Of a DNA stretch of 64,000 nt, positions 58,753 through 64,000 are shown piece after piece; the stretch's first letter is position 1; each line of letters starts with the position of its first letter. Position numbers and translations under genes: made by a program. The notes under the pieces were generated by a model. That model was not told the origin of the DNA, searched no databases, and saw only the letters and a program-made list of their open reading frames with translations. The DNA lies in the NCBI GenBank assembly GCA_037892935.1, contig JAYXKI010000005.1, positions 1,550,001 through 1,614,000 on the forward strand, written 5' to 3'. Origin of the DNA: Phlebopus portentosus. Lineage: Eukaryota > Basidiomycota > Agaricomycetes > Boletales > Boletinellaceae.

Positions 58753-60779
58753 ATGATCCTCCTAGAAGTCATTGATGCCGAGCGTCGCAAACTCGTAGCC
58801 GCCTTAAGTCCTGCAACCGACGATGCGCCTGGTCCGTCACGACGTCACTCGGATCCATCGGCCCTGCCGTCTCCTCCACGACCTTCCTCCCCTCGTCTAC
58901 CAGACTATGCCACCTCTCAGGCCGAGGCGGAGAAGGCGGAGGAAGCAGAAAAGCAGCAGGCAGAGGGTATCCTTAAAGCTGCGAAGCGGAAACAAAGGCG
59001 ATTACGAAGATACTTGGTGTATGCTCTGGTAGTATATCTTGTGTTGAGTGTGTCGATTGGCGTTCCTTTGTTCGTTGTGGTACGTGCTAGTTCGCATTTG
59101 TGACGGTTCGGTATTGTTCTGATTGATTGTTCATCTTAGTTACGAAGAGATGCCCAAAGATCAGGCATCTCCACGTCAGAAAAATGGTTAAGCTCCAATT
59201 TACCACCTCCGCCACCACCTCCAGATTGGTTACCGCCCGATGTATCAACTATATCTGTTAACTCCGCGATACCTATTTCCTGTAACGATTGGACAGTTAA
59301 TGTCGCGTCGGACTCAGGACCGACAGAGCATAAGTATGTTCAGATACAATCGAACATTTCATATGCAGTTCATAATTTTTTTTTACCTTTCAGGCTGCAA
59401 TACAGTATGCCCCTAAGCGACACGATCTATGTTCGGTCCAATTTCTCGGATTTGGACGATGACACGGCCCTTCAGTTACCAGTCACTGGTAGCCTCCATG
59501 TCAGCGTGGTAAATGGAACGAATGCAACCGTGACCGTTACGGCGAAGAATATCGATAATGCTTTCCTTAGAGACTCGAACGTATGTCTCATGAGTTCAGG
59601 TATCGCGTGGGGCCTTAATATTTCGGTGGGTACATAATGGAATGTTCTTCCTTGAAGAAGATAGCTTATGGCCCCTGTGCCCTACTAGGTTCCAAGCATT
59701 GCAGAGAAAGGTTATTATTTTGATGTCCTCCTTGAGCTTCCTTCGGACGAAACGGACACTCCATTATGCAATTTTGCTACGTACCTCCCATTGTTCAACC
59801 AATCATTCGACTCGCTTGATTCCTTTACGGACATTAACACCGTTGATGTCGAAGGTTCTATAGGGAACATCTATTTTGAGGCAAGCAGTTTCCTTCCGCG
59901 GTGTTACCGTGAAGATCTAATACTTGCTTTCCCAGTCGGTACAAGCCAGAAGTATACTTGTCAGGGGTTCTGCTTCGAGCATATCTGGTTCGTTCAATGC
60001 CTCTGAAAAACTCATTCTGGAGACGATCCTTCGGTATGTCCTCCGTTCTCTCATCCATCTTGTTTATCTGATAGCTATATAGACCAATAACGGCGAACGT
60101 CTCACTCTATAATTATGGATATGACCTGGATCCCACACAACTCAGTGTCGAGACTGGGAACAGGTAAGTCCCGCGTCCGTTATTCTTATGATAAGCTGTA
60201 CTCAAGCCGTCCGCCGTCCGCAGCAACATTTCCTTGAACGTCAACTTGCAGAGTGGGACGAACGGCACTGGCTATTGTACGCCGATATACATGACTAGTG
60301 TGATGGCTTTTAATGGAGCTATCAACGCCGCTTATTACCACGACCCCTCCGTAGTGGCATCGACACTTTATGTCCGTGCCATAAACAGTGTTGAGCCGGC
60401 CCATGTGTTTGTAGATAGTGTATTCCAAGGCATGTCCGGTTTGCTATAGCGAAAAGGGTATGGTCAAGCTAACTTATAAACAGGAACGTATGACGTGCAT
60501 ACAACGCTAGCCGATGCAATTGTAGAGCGTACTGTAGACCTGGATGATCCTGCGGGTCAAGGCAGGAATCGTTCCTTCCAGGACAGCTACGTATCCACAA
60601 GCCGTGCTTACGGATGGGTCGGCTGGGGTCTACGTCCGGACGATGAGCGAGCTCTTCAGCAAGGACAAATCGAGATTGTATCAAGTCTAAGCCCAGCAGT
60701 ACTAGAACTCACCGAAGCGCCAAGCACCGACTTTCTATTCATCAGCAACGACTCGAAGGTGACGATACCGTCATTATAG
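58753..60779 (+). CDS. Single-pass membrane protein with large extracytoplasmic domain, unknown function
   Basis: The first ATG is at 58753 (MILLEVIDAERRKLVAALSP). An N-terminal cytosolic segment is rich in Pro/Ser and Glu/Ala/Lys and ends in a basic cluster (AAKRKQRRLRR). A single helix follows (YLVYALVVYLVLSVSIGVPL, FVVL). After it come a poly-Pro stretch (LPPPPPPPDWLPPDV), then a long Ser/Thr/Asn-rich domain with many N-glycosylation sequons (such as NVTV, NGTN, NISV, NDSK) and beta-type sequence. Blocks include LHVSVVNGTNATVTVTAKN, YFDVLLELPSDETDTPLCNF, LRPITANVSLYNYG and AYGWVGWGLRPDDERAL. It fits a type II membrane protein with a wall or exterior domain. One intron (59881-59935) is GC-AG. 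No family recognised. Confidence 0.7.
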
Positions 60780-61483
60780 TCACTCATTTCGTGGACATTG
60801 TCTTCCTCATTTTGGCGCTTCACTCTTTTTTTGGGATGTACTTTACTGTATTTATACTCTTTTGATTCGCTGCTTTCGTTTATGCGTATATACGTTACTT
60901 ATTCAAGTTTAGTGCAAAGCATCTACCTGTCTTTCGCTCGTTTCTGGCCCTGCTCTCGCTCGTTTGGATACATTCATAGAGCCCACCTACTTCAATCCCT
61001 CCGGCTTCGATAATATATAATAAAATGTTTTATATGGCTGTGTCGTGTGAACCTTGATGGATCGACGCGAGGATCTGCATTCTATTCGGAATTCGGATTC
61101 TCATTTCGTATTTCACTAGTAAATCCAAATCCGTATACATACACAACACAACGTGCGCGGGCCAACGTAGATAAGACGACCTGATGTTTCTTTCCCTCTT
61201 GTGCGGCAGACAAGAAAGCTCGGCCAAGGATGCCAGCGCTCTTGGATAATTTCACACCATGCAGTGTTCGCCGTTCCCTCACAAACACCAGGAATGCTAA
61301 CGATGGCGTGCTCAAGACTCATTCTCCACAGTTTTTTTCCCAATCCATGACTCTAGGGATGATATTTAAACACTTTGATCTTGATTGATTGTCTGGGTCG
61401 TTCTGTCTGCTGTCTGTTCTCCCCTGCAATCCCTACAAGATTAAATTTTGTTAGATTTTTTTTTGTGCTTTATTGAAGAAAAG
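60780..61483. promoter_or_regulatory. Upstream region of ATP sulfurylase gene
   Basis: About 700 bases without a recognisable gene. The last part holds the presumed MET3 promoter. It contains CCACAGTTT (61326-61334), the reverse complement of the yeast Met31/32 core AAACTGTGG. Whether that factor or site exists in basidiomycetes is unknown to me, so the match is only suggestive. Confidence 0.3.

Positions 61484-64000
<2,517 letters not shown>

Overview
The window is nuclear DNA from a filamentous basidiomycete, most likely an agaricomycete. Genes are densely packed on both strands and are cut by many short introns of about 45-75 nt with GT..AG (sometimes GC..AG) ends and CTNAY-like branch sites. 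The tRNA-Asp gene has an intron, and several proteins belong to families I know mainly from basidiomycetes (DUF6699, fungal DUF262). All gene models come from reading and splicing the sequence by eye. Exon joins were accepted when they restored a conserved protein motif across consensus splice sites.

Layout. 1-16 kb: the 3' end of BRR2 (U5 snRNP helicase), a single-pass membrane protein, dihydroxy-acid dehydratase (minus), an FAD monooxygenase, intron-containing tRNA-Asp(GUC), a DUF262 protein, DCC1 (minus), a disordered Ser/Arg-rich protein, and mitochondrial cytochrome c peroxidase (minus). 16-24 kb is gene-poor. It contains a proline-rich reading frame, a tandem direct duplication of about 0.9 kb, and a few unrecognised reading frames. 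24-31 kb holds three DUF6699 paralogs with a LYAR-type zinc-finger nucleolar protein between the second and third. 32-42 kb: ATG3, PIG-U/GAB1 (minus), an F-box-like protein, and a CLC chloride channel (minus). 42-50 kb: a short-chain dehydrogenase, ARFRP1/ARL3 GTPase (minus) divergent from V-ATPase subunit c'' (VMA16), an unrecognised conserved-looking protein (minus), a Yippee-family protein (minus), and a possible small membrane protein. 51-64 kb: CHD1 chromatin remodeller, SNAPC3 (minus), a single-pass secreted-domain protein, and ATP sulfurylase (MET3).

Most genes are unrelated housekeeping genes, so I see no operon-like functional cluster. The DUF6699 group is the only local gene family. 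The most unusual content is in gene architecture. There are exons of 7, 7, 8 and 18 nt in four genes and at least four GC-AG introns. ATP sulfurylase has a duplicated terminal exon that would give alternative C-termini differing by one residue. VMA16 and DCC1 each carry an apparent one-base deletion that breaks a conserved frame; both fit assembly or sequencing error in short homopolymers as well as real mutation. I did not find a clearly novel multi-gene system.
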